Assembly (NCBI RefSeq): GCF_017833525.1
Contig: NZ_JAFICD010000004.1
Span: 310,001 to 374,000 of the forward strand
Reading direction: 5' to 3'
Origin: Duganella sp. 1411
Lineage (GTDB): Bacteria > Pseudomonadota > Gammaproteobacteria > Burkholderiales > Burkholderiaceae_D
DNA length: 64,000 bases
The first letter of the stretch is position 1. Every line of letters starts with the position of its first letter. The notes under the pieces are model-generated. The model was given only the letters and a program-made list of their open reading frames with translations. It had not been told where the DNA came from and made no database searches. Both the position numbers and the translations under genes were made by a program. Below are positions 34,701 to 43,327 of the stretch, piece after piece.

Positions 34701-35321
34701 TTATGGCGCGGGCGAATCGATAACGATGCGGATCGACATATCGTCGACCTGCTGTCCCAGCGCGATGCGGGTGGCGTCGATGCGCTTCGGCAGGGGCACG
34801 GCGGCCGCGTCATCCTGCCACGACACGTAGTCGAGCTTCCAGCCGTCGCGGGTGACGACGGTGTCGCTGGCCGGCGAGGCGCTGAAGCGGCTGCCGTCGG
34901 CGGCGATCGCGTAGCCCTGCAGCCAGTCGCGCAGGCCGGAAACGGGCAGCGTCCAGCCCAGGGTCTGGCGGGTCAGGCTGTCGAGGTCGGGCGCGGTGCG
35001 GGTCGGCTCGCCGCTGCGCTTCAAGCTGGCCGAGCCCGGCGCGACGTTGATCACGGCGACCGTCTGCCCGGTCGGCGAGATCAGGGTGACGTCGGTGTTG
35101 GCCGCCGTTTGCCGCCAAGTGAACTTGCCGCTCAGCGACTCCTGCTTGCCATCCCGGCTGTAGTTGATGGCGATGCGGCCGGCCAGGTCGAGCGTGTCGC
35201 GGTACGGCGCGACGGCGGTGGTCGAGCGCGGCGCGGAGGTGGTGGCGCAGCCGCCGAGCGCGGCCAACGCGCCGGCCAGCGCCAGCGCGCCGGCCGCGCG
35301 GCGGAAAATGGAAATCGTCAT
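34701..35321 (-). CDS. lolB: Outer-membrane lipoprotein receptor LolB
   Basis: Accepts lipoproteins from LolA and inserts them in the outer membrane. The 206-residue product has a lipoprotein signal with lipobox LGGC (Cys ~25), then the LolB fold with DTLDLAGRIAINY, SGKFTWRQTAANTDVTLISPTGQTVAVI and the late GWTLPVSGLRDWLQG motif. It precedes ispE as in most proteobacteria. Confidence 0.92.
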   Translation of the reverse strand: MTISIFRRAAGALALAGALAALGGCATTSAPRSTTAVAPYRDTLDLAGRIAINYSRDGKQESLSGKFTWRQTAANTDVTLISPTGQTVAVINVAPGSASLKRSGEPTRTAPDLDSLTRQTLGWTLPVSGLRDWLQGYAIAADGSRFSASPASDTVVTRDGWKLDYVSWQDDAAAVPLPKRIDATRIALGQQVDDMSIRIVIDSPAP

Positions 35322-35337
35322 CGTGTGGGCTTGTCGG

Positions 35338-37119
35338 TTAATTCGCGGGTTGATTCAGGCGCGCCAGTGTACTCCTGAGCGCGTCGTTTTTCGGGTCCTT
35401 GCTGCGGGCTTCCTGCCACATTTTTTGGGCGCCGGCGGTGTCGCCCTTGACGAACAGCACCTCGCCCAGATGCACGGCGATCTCCGGATCGGCGCGCAGC
35501 GTGTAGGCGCGGCGCAGCAACGCCTCGGCCTCGTCCAGCTTACCCATGCGGAATTGCACCCAGCCCATACTGTCCATGATGAACGGGTCGCCCGGCGCCA
35601 TCTTCATCGCCTGCTCGATCAGCGCGTAGGCTTCCGGCAGGCGCTCGTTGCGCTCGGCCAGCGAATAGCCCAGCGCGTTGTAGGCGTGCTGGTTGTCCGG
35701 CGCGGCGATCATCACCTGGCGCAGCAGTTTTTCCATCAATTCCACGTTGCCCAGTTTTTCCGCCACCAGCGCGAAGTCGTAAAGCAGGTCCGGATTGTCC
35801 GGATAGCGCTTGATGGCGTTCTCCAGCACCGTGTAGGCGGCGCGGGTGTCGCCGGCATCGCGCAGCAACTGGGCGTCGGTCTGGAAGATTTGCGCCTGGT
35901 CGGCGGGATCGGCCGGCGTCAGCGCGGCCAGTTGCTTGCGGGCGCCGTCGACGTCGCCCTTGCGCGCGGTCAGGGTCGCCATTTTCATGCGCGCGGCCAG
36001 GTACAGCTTGGGATCGTCGCCTTCGATCTTCTCCAGCCAGCCGTAGGCGGCGTCGACGTCGCCGCGCTGCTCGGCGATCTGCGACAGGATCATCAGCACC
36101 TTGGACGGGTCGCGCTCGTCGTCCGGATGGTCGTTCAGGACGTTGATGAAACGGGTGAAGTATTTCTCCGCCTCGGGCAAATCGTTGGTCTGCATGGCCA
36201 TCACGCCCAGCGCGTACAGCGTGGCGATGTTGTCCGGCTGGTCCTTGAGCAGGGTCAGGAATTCCTTGCGGGCCGGCTCCAGCTGCTTGGAATCGACCAG
36301 GATGCGGGCGTAGGCGGCGCGCACCTCGCGCGCGTTCGGATATTTCGCCAGGAAGCCGGCCAGCACCTTGCCGGCGGCGTCGACGTCGGGCGACACCTGC
36401 GCCATCGTCATCACCGCCAGCTCCGAATCGGGCTTGATGGCCTGCGCTTTTTCCGCCTCGGCGCGGGCGCGCGCGATGTCGTTGATGGCGAAGGCGCCCT
36501 GGGCCAGGATCAAATGGCTTTCGAGCGTGTCGTCGTACGGCGCCAGCACCCGCTCCTGCATCGCGAACGCGGCGGCCTTGTCCTTGGCCCGCAGCATGAA
36601 TTGCTGCATCTGCAACATCGCCATGCCGCGCTGGGCCGGCGGCGCCGCCTTCAGGCGCTGGGCGAACAGCGCCTCGGCCTCGCCCAGGTCGTCGTTGACG
36701 ACGGCGAAACCGAGGAAATACTGGACCGCCTCGTCCGAATCGGGCGCCAGCTCGCGCCACAGGCGGATCGCCGCCAGCGCCTCCTGGCCCTGTTTGGCGG
36801 CCAGCGCCATCTCGGCGGCGCGGCGCGCCAGGCGCGGATCGCGGGTCTGCTGGGCCAGCGCCAGCATCGTGATGTACGGGCCTTGCCACTGGCCCTGCTT
36901 GAATTCGAGCTCGGCCTTGGTGATGCGGTACAACATGTCGCCGGTCAGGGCGTTGTTGGGCAGTGCTTCCGGGACGGGCGCGGGCGCCTCCGCCACGGCG
37001 TTGGCGCTGTCGGGGGCGGCAGGCTCCGGCGCGGCGCTGGACTCGGCCTGTTTTTGCGGCGCGATGGCGCACGCCGACAGCAAGGCGGAGAGGGTTACAA
37101 TGGCGAAAGCGTTTTTCAA
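35338..37119 (-). CDS. TPR-repeat outer-membrane lipoprotein
   Basis: A ~593-residue lipoprotein whose body is a chain of tetratricopeptide repeats (e.g. NQHAYNALGYSLAERNERLPEAYALIEQAM, near the C-terminus). The signal peptide KNAFAIVTLSALLSAC has a lipobox LSAC. The best start is TTG 37119, with AGGA 7 nt upstream; the only in-frame ATG (37173) would add 18 polar residues ahead of the signal. It lies 16 nt upstream of lolB, so it is probably co-transcribed with lolB-ispE. A protein-interaction scaffold in the envelope is inferred. Confidence 0.85.
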   Translation of the reverse strand: MKNAFAIVTLSALLSACAIAPQKQAESSAAPEPAAPDSANAVAEAPAPVPEALPNNALTGDMLYRITKAELEFKQGQWQGPYITMLALAQQTRDPRLARRAAEMALAAKQGQEALAAIRLWRELAPDSDEAVQYFLGFAVVNDDLGEAEALFAQRLKAAPPAQRGMAMLQMQQFMLRAKDKAAAFAMQERVLAPYDDTLESHLILAQGAFAINDIARARAEAEKAQAIKPDSELAVMTMAQVSPDVDAAGKVLAGFLAKYPNAREVRAAYARILVDSKQLEPARKEFLTLLKDQPDNIATLYALGVMAMQTNDLPEAEKYFTRFINVLNDHPDDERDPSKVLMILSQIAEQRGDVDAAYGWLEKIEGDDPKLYLAARMKMATLTARKGDVDGARKQLAALTPADPADQAQIFQTDAQLLRDAGDTRAAYTVLENAIKRYPDNPDLLYDFALVAEKLGNVELMEKLLRQVMIAAPDNQHAYNALGYSLAERNERLPEAYALIEQAMKMAPGDPFIMDSMGWVQFRMGKLDEAEALLRRAYTLRADPEIAVHLGEVLFVKGDTAGAQKMWQEARSKDPKNDALRSTLARLNQPAN

Positions 37120-37426
37120 GGGAAGATCCTGGTCAGCAATGGTCAGCAAGTTTGGCGGTGATTTTACGCGCAACGCATTGGTCGTGTGTTTTGACTAGTG
37201 TAACCAAATATTTTGCCAGGGCCAGGTTGCGGCCGCTTCCAGCGCCCCGATATACCCGGTTCGGCCTGCGAATGCCGCGGCAATCTATCTCACGTAGGGC
37301 GGATTAGGCGGAACGCCGTAATCCGCCATGCATGAGCCGTCGGCGGCGCCTGGCGGATTACGCTGCGCTAATCCGCCCTACGTGTTTCCCATATTTCCAT
37401 ACATTTAACACCCGGTTGCCACCCAC
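37120..37426. other. Intergenic region holding a REP-type palindrome
   Basis: 307 nt between the divergent TPR lipoprotein gene and mutM. The 94-nt palindromic element at 37291-37384 occupies most of the mutM side. The rest contains presumed promoters. No ORF was recognised. Confidence 0.5.
37291..37384. repeat. REP-type palindromic element, copy A
   Basis: Begins CACGTAGGGCGGATTA and ends TAATCCGCCCTACGTG, giving long outer arms, with an inner GGCGGATTA..TAATCCGCC hairpin. The right 33 nt are identical to copies at 40238-40323 and 62599-62654. It lies directly upstream of mutM. Confidence 0.85.
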
Positions 37427-38260
37427 ATGCCAGAATTACCCGAAGTTGAAGTGACCCGGCGCGGCGTCGCGCCCCATATCGAAGGCCGCACCGTGCACGA
37501 CGTGGTGCTGCGCCGCGACGGCCTGCGCTGGCCCTTCCCCGCCCAGCTGCGGCAACGGCTGGCCGGACGCCTGGTCGTGCGCACCGGCCGGCGCGGAAAG
37601 TACCTGCTGGTGCACTTCGAGCACGGCACCTTGATCATCCACCTGGGCATGTCCGGCCACCTGCGGGTGCTGGCGCCCGGCATCGAGCCGGAAAAACACG
37701 ACCATTTCGACCTGGTGGTCGACGGTCCGCAGGGGCGCCAGGTGCTGCGCATGAAGGACCCGCGCCGCTTCGGCGCCGTGCTGTGGCACGACGACGCCGA
37801 CGGCCTGCTCGAGCACCACGTGCTGCTGCGCGAGCTGGGCGTGGAGCCGCTGGAAACGGGTTTCTCCGGCAAATTGTTGTACGATCAGACCCGTCAGCGC
37901 AGCGCGCCCGTCAAGCAGGTGCTGCTGGCCGGCGACATCGTGGTCGGCGTTGGTAATATTTATGCGTCGGAAAGTTTGTTCCGTGCCGGCATCAATCCCA
38001 AGACGCCGGCCAAGCGCATCAGCCTGGCGCGCTACGAAAAACTGGCGCAGGCGATCCGCGAGATCCTGGCCGAGGCGATCATTCAGGGCGGCAGCACCTT
38101 GCGCGATTTTATTAGCGTCAACGGCCAGTCGGGTTATTTCCAGCAGACGTATTTCGTCTATGATCGTGCTGGCGTGCCCTGCCGCGTTTGCGCGGCGCCG
38201 GTGCGCCAGATCAAGCAGGGACAGCGGTCCACTTTTTACTGTGTCAATTGTCAGAAGTGA
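37427..38260 (+). CDS. mutM: Formamidopyrimidine-DNA glycosylase
   Basis: Base-excision repair enzyme removing 8-oxoguanine and FaPy. The 277-residue product has the N-terminal catalytic PELPEVEV (Pro2 nucleophile, Glu3), the central QGGSTLRDFISVNGQSGYFQ motif and the C-terminal zinc finger CRVC..CVNC. With mutY about 2 kb downstream, both halves of the GO repair system are encoded here. Confidence 0.97.
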   Translation: MPELPEVEVTRRGVAPHIEGRTVHDVVLRRDGLRWPFPAQLRQRLAGRLVVRTGRRGKYLLVHFEHGTLIIHLGMSGHLRVLAPGIEPEKHDHFDLVVDGPQGRQVLRMKDPRRFGAVLWHDDADGLLEHHVLLRELGVEPLETGFSGKLLYDQTRQRSAPVKQVLLAGDIVVGVGNIYASESLFRAGINPKTPAKRISLARYEKLAQAIREILAEAIIQGGSTLRDFISVNGQSGYFQQTYFVYDRAGVPCRVCAAPVRQIKQGQRSTFYCVNCQK

Positions 38261-38295
38261 TTTCTCGAGTGACTAAGCAAACAAGGGCGGAAAGC

Positions 38296-40227
38296 ATGAT
38301 GGCCAGGGATTTCGAGCAGTACAGCGCCTGGCGGCAGGGCGTGGTGACGGCGCTGAAAAACTACCAGTCCTGGGTGGCCGCCGCCGCGCTGGGCGACGCC
38401 GCCACCGACCAGCGCATCGCCCGCACCCTGGCGCGGCTGGCCGACGACAAGTTGTCGGTGGCGTTCGTGGCCGAGTTCTCGCGCGGCAAATCGGAGCTGA
38501 TCAACGCCATTTTCTTCGCCGACTACGGCCAGCGCATCCTGCCGTCGGCCGCCGGCCGCACCACCATGTGCCCGACCGAGCTGATGTACGACCCCAGCTT
38601 CGCGCCGTCGATCCGCCTGCTGCCGATCGAGACGCGGGCCGACAACCTGTCGACCAGCGATTACCGCGAGCAGCCATCGGCCTGGACCGTGCTGCCGCTG
38701 AACCTGGAGGTCGGCGCCGACATGCACGAGGTCTTCAAGCAGGTCAGCATGACGCGCCGCGTACCGGTCGAGGAGGCCAAGCGCTACGGCCTGTACGACG
38801 AGGACGACCCCGACATGCCGGTCACGCTGGGCGACGACGGCAAGGTCGAGATCTCGCTGTGGCGCCACGCCATCATCAACTTCCCGCATCCGCTGCTCAA
38901 ACAGGGGCTGGTGATCCTCGACACGCCCGGCCTGAACGCCATCGGCACCGAGCCGGAGCTGACGTTGAACCTGATCCCGAACGCGCACGCGGTGCTGTTC
39001 ATCCTGGCCGCCGACACCGGCGTGACCAAGAGCGATATCGAGGTTTGGCGCAACCACATCGGCGCCGGCGCCGGCCGCCTCGTCGTGCTCAACAAGATCG
39101 ACAGCATGTGGGACGAGCTGCGCAGCGAGGCCGAGGTCGACGTCGAGATCGAGCGCCAGCAAGCCAACGTCGCGCACGTGCTGGCGCTGGAGCCGCGCCA
39201 GGTGTTTCCGGTGTCGGCGCAGAAGGCGCTGGTGGGCAAGATCACGCGCGACGACGCCCTGCTCGCCCGCAGCCGCCTGCAGGCGCTCGAAGCGGCGCTG
39301 TTCGACGAGCTGATCCCGGCCAAGAAGGACATCGTGCGCAGGCAATTGAGCGCCGAGCTGCGGGCGCTGAGCGCGGCGCAAATGGCGCTGGTCAACGCGC
39401 GCGCGCGCGGCATCGTCGAGCAGCTGCATGAACTGAAAAGCTTGCGCGGCAAGAACCGCACCGTGATCGCGCACATGATGCGCCGCATCGACGTCGAGAA
39501 GAAGGAGTTTGACACCAGCCTGTTCAAGCTGCAGGCCACGCGCGCCGTGTTCACGCGGCTGTCGACCGAGCTCTACACCAGCATCGGCATGGACATCGTG
39601 CGCGACGACATCGACCTGGTGCGCGACCAGATGCAGCGCAGCCGCTTCTTCACCGGCGTGCGCGAGGCGGTGCGCAACTACTTCGAGCGCATCCGCGCCA
39701 ACCTCGACGCGTCCGAACGCAAGACCGTCGAGATCAGCGAAATGATGGGCGTGATGTACCGCCGCTTCGCCAGCGAGCACGGCTTGACGCTGGCGCTGCC
39801 GCTGCCGTTTTCGCTGGGCCCGTACCGCGACGAGATCGCCGCCATCGAGGCGATCTACTACAAACAATTCGGCACCGCGACGTTGATCACGACCAGCCGC
39901 GTGGTGTTGATGGAGAAGTTTTTCGACACCATCGCCTCGCGCGTGCGCGGCTGCTTCAAGTCGGCCAACAACGACGCCGACGCCTGGCTGAAGGTGGTCA
40001 TGGCGCCGCTGGAGGCGCAGATCCGCCAGCACAAGGACCAACTGAAGCACCGGCTGGCGTCGATCCAGCGCATCCACGACGCCACCGACAGCCTGGAGCA
40101 GAAGATCGAGGCCTTCGAGAGCGGCCAGCAACAACTGGAGGCGCAGAAGCTGCGCCTGGGCGAACTGGCGGCCGCCATCGGCAGCGCCATCGACGCGGAA
40201 TTCGAGGCGCTCGACGCCGCCGCCTGA
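38296..40227 (+). CDS. Dynamin-family GTPase
   Basis: A 643-residue large GTPase. G1 is AEFSRGKSELINAIF near residue 55, G3 is LVILDTPGLN near 210 and G4 is LNKIDSMWDEL near 265. The second half is helical and charged, as in the bacterial dynamin-like stalk, with a coiled-coil C-terminus (DATDSLEQKIEAFESGQQQLEAQKLRL). No obvious transmembrane segment. Bacterial dynamin-like proteins remodel membranes; the role here is unknown. The start has a GGGCGGAAAG purine stretch. It is 35 nt after mutM, and a REP element separates it from mutY. Confidence 0.85.
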   Translation: MMARDFEQYSAWRQGVVTALKNYQSWVAAAALGDAATDQRIARTLARLADDKLSVAFVAEFSRGKSELINAIFFADYGQRILPSAAGRTTMCPTELMYDPSFAPSIRLLPIETRADNLSTSDYREQPSAWTVLPLNLEVGADMHEVFKQVSMTRRVPVEEAKRYGLYDEDDPDMPVTLGDDGKVEISLWRHAIINFPHPLLKQGLVILDTPGLNAIGTEPELTLNLIPNAHAVLFILAADTGVTKSDIEVWRNHIGAGAGRLVVLNKIDSMWDELRSEAEVDVEIERQQANVAHVLALEPRQVFPVSAQKALVGKITRDDALLARSRLQALEAALFDELIPAKKDIVRRQLSAELRALSAAQMALVNARARGIVEQLHELKSLRGKNRTVIAHMMRRIDVEKKEFDTSLFKLQATRAVFTRLSTELYTSIGMDIVRDDIDLVRDQMQRSRFFTGVREAVRNYFERIRANLDASERKTVEISEMMGVMYRRFASEHGLTLALPLPFSLGPYRDEIAAIEAIYYKQFGTATLITTSRVVLMEKFFDTIASRVRGCFKSANNDADAWLKVVMAPLEAQIRQHKDQLKHRLASIQRIHDATDSLEQKIEAFESGQQQLEAQKLRLGELAAAIGSAIDAEFEALDAAA

Positions 40228-40237
40228 CCAAGGACTT

Positions 40238-40323
40238 CGTAGGGCGGATTAGCGCGCAGCGCGTAATCGGCCAAGCTCCGTCGGCGACTCATGGCGGATT
40301 ACGCTGCGCTAATCCGCCCTACG
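40238..40323. repeat. REP-type palindromic element, copy B
   Basis: 86 nt with arms CGTAGGGCGGATTA and TAATCCGCCCTACG, filling the gap between the dynamin gene and mutY. Its right half is identical to copy A and to the half-copy at 62599-62654. Confidence 0.85.
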
Positions 40324-40342
40324 TGTTTAATTTAGGAATCAA

Positions 40343-41473
40343 ATGAAGGTTGACGTTGTAGAGAATTTTACCGATCCGAGTTTTTCATCGGACCTGATCG
40401 GCTGGCAGAAACAGCACGGACGCCATGCGCTGCCGTGGCAAAACACCACCGACGCGTATCGGATCTGGCTGTCGGAAATCATGCTGCAGCAAACGCAGGT
40501 GTCGGCCGTGCTCGGCTATTACGCGCGCTTCCTGGAGCGCTTCCCCACGTTGCGCGACCTGGCGGCGGCGCCGGTCGAGGACGTGATGGCGCAGTGGAGC
40601 GGCCTGGGCTACTACACCCGCGCGCGCAACCTGCACAAGTGCGCGCAGCGCGTGGTGGCCGAATACGACGGCGTGTTCCCGTCCGATCCGGCGATGCTGG
40701 CCGAGTTGCCGGGCATCGGCCGGTCGACGGCGGCGGCGATCTCGGCGTTTTCCAGCGGCACGCGCGCGGCCATCATGGACGGCAACGTCAAGCGCGTGTT
40801 CGCGCGCGTGTTCGGCATCGATGCCTATCCGGGCGAGCGCAAGACCGAGGAGATGCTGTGGCGCCGCGCCGAGGCGCTGCTGCCGGAGCACGGCATCGAG
40901 TCGTACACGCAGGGCTTGATGGACATGGGCGCGACCCTGTGCACACGCAGCAGCCCGTCGTGCGAACGCTGCCCGATGCAGCCGCGCTGCGTGGCCTACG
41001 CCACCAACCGCACCAAGGACCTGCCGGTGCGCAAGCCGAAGAAGACCTCGCCGGAGAAGCATTCGGTGATGCTGGCGATCGTCGACAATGGCCAGGTGTT
41101 GCTGGAGCAGCGGCCGCCGACCGGCATCTGGGGCGGCCTGCTGTCGCTGCCGGAGCTCGACGGCCACGTGCCGGCCGAGGACGACGATATCCCGGCGGCC
41201 GACGACGACGCGCTGATGCTGGCGGTCGGCAAGTTCGGCGAGATGGAATCGCACGAGCGGCTGTCGACGGTCACGCACGTGTTCACGCACTACAAGCTGC
41301 ACATCGCGCCGTACCGCGTGACGCTGGCGCGGCGCGTGACGATGGCGGCCGAGGCCGGCCACGTCTGGTACGACGCCGCCAGGCTGGCCGACGCGGCGCT
41401 GCCGGCGCCGATCAAGAAGCTGCTGCTGGAGTTGATGGGCGACGCCCGCGACGCCCAGGCGCGGATGTTTTAG
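40343..41473 (+). CDS. mutY: A/G-specific adenine DNA glycosylase
   Basis: Removes adenine mispaired with 8-oxoguanine. The 376-residue product has the HhH-GPD region (LPWQNTTDAYRIWLSEIMLQQTQV, ELPGIGRSTAAAISAF, with catalytic Asp in IMDGNVKRV), a 4Fe-4S cluster motif CTRSSPSCERCPMQPRC and a C-terminal NUDIX-like domain. Its stop overlaps the convergent small coiled-coil gene by 4 nt. Confidence 0.97.
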   Translation: MKVDVVENFTDPSFSSDLIGWQKQHGRHALPWQNTTDAYRIWLSEIMLQQTQVSAVLGYYARFLERFPTLRDLAAAPVEDVMAQWSGLGYYTRARNLHKCAQRVVAEYDGVFPSDPAMLAELPGIGRSTAAAISAFSSGTRAAIMDGNVKRVFARVFGIDAYPGERKTEEMLWRRAEALLPEHGIESYTQGLMDMGATLCTRSSPSCERCPMQPRCVAYATNRTKDLPVRKPKKTSPEKHSVMLAIVDNGQVLLEQRPPTGIWGGLLSLPELDGHVPAEDDDIPAADDDALMLAVGKFGEMESHERLSTVTHVFTHYKLHIAPYRVTLARRVTMAAEAGHVWYDAARLADAALPAPIKKLLLELMGDARDAQARMF

Positions 41474-41772
41474 ACGGCGAACTTGACGAAGGCCATGAAC
41501 ACGCCGGTCAGCGTGATCATGGTGCCGACGCACCAGCGCATCATGCGACTTTCAAGCTGCGAGAGTTTGCACTCCAATTTGTGCTCCAAAGCCGCCAGAT
41601 CGGCTTTTGTCGCATAGTTGGACTGGATAGCAGCAACCCGTTCTTCAAGTCTGGCGAAGTCCTGTTTGGTCACATAATGCTCCCGCGCAAATGCCGCCTC
41701 GGCCTTTAACGCGGCAACGTCTTTTTCCACCGCGGTCAGCCGCTTATCGAGTTCGACGATTTGCTCATCCAT
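41470..41772 (-). CDS. Small coiled-coil membrane protein (paralogue 1)
   Basis: A 100-residue product: a heptad-rich helix (VELDKRLTAVEKDVAALKAEAAFAREHYVTKQDFARLEERVAAIQSNYATKADLAALE..) and one C-terminal membrane helix (about residues 80-98). GAGG precedes the ATG. It is clearly paralogous to the adjacent gene at 41780-42124. Similar tail-anchored coiled-coil proteins (DUF1640-like) occur widely and have no settled function. Confidence 0.7.
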   Translation of the reverse strand: MDEQIVELDKRLTAVEKDVAALKAEAAFAREHYVTKQDFARLEERVAAIQSNYATKADLAALEHKLECKLSQLESRMMRWCVGTMITLTGVFMAFVKFAV

Positions 41773-41779
41773 AGCCACC

Positions 41780-42124
41780 TCACGGGAATGTTCGAACGAT
41801 GGCTAGCACGATACCTGCGACGGCGACTATGGCTCCGACGGTCCAGCGCAAATGTCGGTTTTCCATACTGAGAACTTTGCCTTCCAAATCGGCGATTTTC
41901 GTAGTCAGCCTCAGCTCGACCGCACCAATTTCCGTGCGCAGCTCCGCCACGTCCTCTTTCGTCGCGTAGTTAGACTGGATAACGGCCACGCGTCCCTCGA
42001 CCCGTGCCAGGTCCTCCTTGGTGGCATAGTGCAGGCGCGCATGTTCCGACTCCGCAGTCAAAGTCGCCACGTCCTTCTCCACCGAGATCAGGCGTCTATC
42101 GAGTTGGGTGATTTGGTCGTCCAT
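41780..42124 (-). CDS. Small coiled-coil membrane protein (paralogue 2)
   Basis: A 114-residue product with the same plan as its neighbour: DQITQLDRRLISVEKDVATLTAES..HYATKEDLARVEGRVAVIQSNYATKEDVAEL, then a longer coiled coil and a C-terminal membrane helix. The pair shares the VEKDVA, HY.TK.D.AR.E.RVA.IQSNYATK core and arose by tandem duplication, 7 nt apart, probably one transcript. Function unknown. Confidence 0.7.
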   Translation of the reverse strand: MDDQITQLDRRLISVEKDVATLTAESEHARLHYATKEDLARVEGRVAVIQSNYATKEDVAELRTEIGAVELRLTTKIADLEGKVLSMENRHLRWTVGAIVAVAGIVLAIVRTFP

Positions 42125-42178
42125 CACCCATGATCATCCCAACTGCGTTGATGATCAAGGGTGCACGTTTGATTGGAC

Positions 42179-43315
42179 TCAAAGCTCGTCGAGCGAGAAC
42201 AAACGCCTGTGTTCGCGGATGGCGTAGCGGTCGGTCATGCCGGCGATGTAGTCGGCGATCTTGCGCGCCTGCTTGCCGACGTCGCCCGATTTGTCCTGGT
42301 AATCCGGCGGCAGCAACACCGGCTCGGCCATGAACGACTCGTACAGCTCGCGCACGATGCGGCTGGCCTTCACGCGCATGCGGTTGACCTTGTAGTGGCG
42401 GTACAGGTTCTCGCGCAGGAAGCGCTTGAGCTCGGTCGCGTCCTTGCGCATCGGATCGGAAAAACGGATCAGCGGCGGCGCCGCCCGCACCTCGTCGATG
42501 CTCCTGGGCGCGGCGTCGGCCAGCAAGGCGCCGGAGGTGACGATCAGGTCGTCGGCCAGCGCCGTGATCAAGCGGCGCAACGTCTCGTAGATCGCGCGCC
42601 GGCCCGACAATCCCGGGAAGGTGTGCTGCACGTCGCGCCACAGCCGCGCGAAGAAATCGACCTGCTCGAGCTGCCCGATGGTGATCAGGCCGGAGCGCAG
42701 GCCGTCGTCGATGTCGTGGCTGTTGTAGGCGATCTCGTCGGCCAGGTTGGTCAGCTGCGCCTCCAAGGACGGCTGGGTGCGGTCGATGAAGCGCACCGCG
42801 ACCGGCCCCAGCAGGCGGGCGTTGGTCAGCGAGCAGTGCTTGAGGATGCCCTCGCGCGTCTCGAACATCAGGTTCAGGCCGTTGTAGGCGCCGTAGTGCT
42901 CCTCCAGCTCGTCGACCACGCGCAGGCTCTGCAGGTTGTGCTCGAAGCCGCCGTGCGCCTGCATGCACTCGTTGAGCACGTCCTGGCCGACGTGGCCGAA
43001 CGGCGTGTGGCCGAGGTCGTGCGCCAAGGAGATCGCCTCGACCAGGTCCTCGTTCAGGCGCAGGTTGCGCGCCAGCGAGCGGCCCACCTGCGCCACCTCC
43101 AGGCTGTGCGTCAGCCGGGTACGGAACAGGTCGCCCTCGTGGTTGAGGAACACCTGGGTCTTGTATTCGAGCCGGCGGAACGCCGACGAGTGGATGATGC
43201 GGTCGCGGTCGCGCTGGAACTGGCTGCGCGACGAATGCGCCGCCTCCGGATAGCGGCGCCCGGCGCCGCCGGTCGAATGGGCGGCGTACGGGGCCAGGTA
43301 CTCTTCGGGCAGCAT
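42179..43315 (-). CDS. dgt: Deoxyguanosinetriphosphate triphosphohydrolase-like protein
   Basis: HD-domain dNTPase, 378 residues. Metal-binding residues appear in RTRLTHSLEVAQ and SLAHDLGHTPFGH, with a further Asp in LADEIAYNSHDIDDGL. Family start region SQFQRDRDRIIHSSAFRRLEYKTQVF. Converts dNTPs to nucleosides and triphosphate; substrate range within this family varies. It starts 12 nt after the aroKB stop, so it is likely in the same operon, as is common in betaproteobacteria. Confidence 0.93.
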   Translation of the reverse strand: MLPEEYLAPYAAHSTGGAGRRYPEAAHSSRSQFQRDRDRIIHSSAFRRLEYKTQVFLNHEGDLFRTRLTHSLEVAQVGRSLARNLRLNEDLVEAISLAHDLGHTPFGHVGQDVLNECMQAHGGFEHNLQSLRVVDELEEHYGAYNGLNLMFETREGILKHCSLTNARLLGPVAVRFIDRTQPSLEAQLTNLADEIAYNSHDIDDGLRSGLITIGQLEQVDFFARLWRDVQHTFPGLSGRRAIYETLRRLITALADDLIVTSGALLADAAPRSIDEVRAAPPLIRFSDPMRKDATELKRFLRENLYRHYKVNRMRVKASRIVRELYESFMAEPVLLPPDYQDKSGDVGKQARKIADYIAGMTDRYAIREHRRLFSLDEL

Positions 43316-43327
43316 GCTCGCCCCCGC

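Noticed and set aside
38251..40134. 627-codon minus-strand frame opposite the dynamin gene
   Set aside because: No recognisable domain; the opposite strand has full G1, G3 and G4 GTPase motifs.
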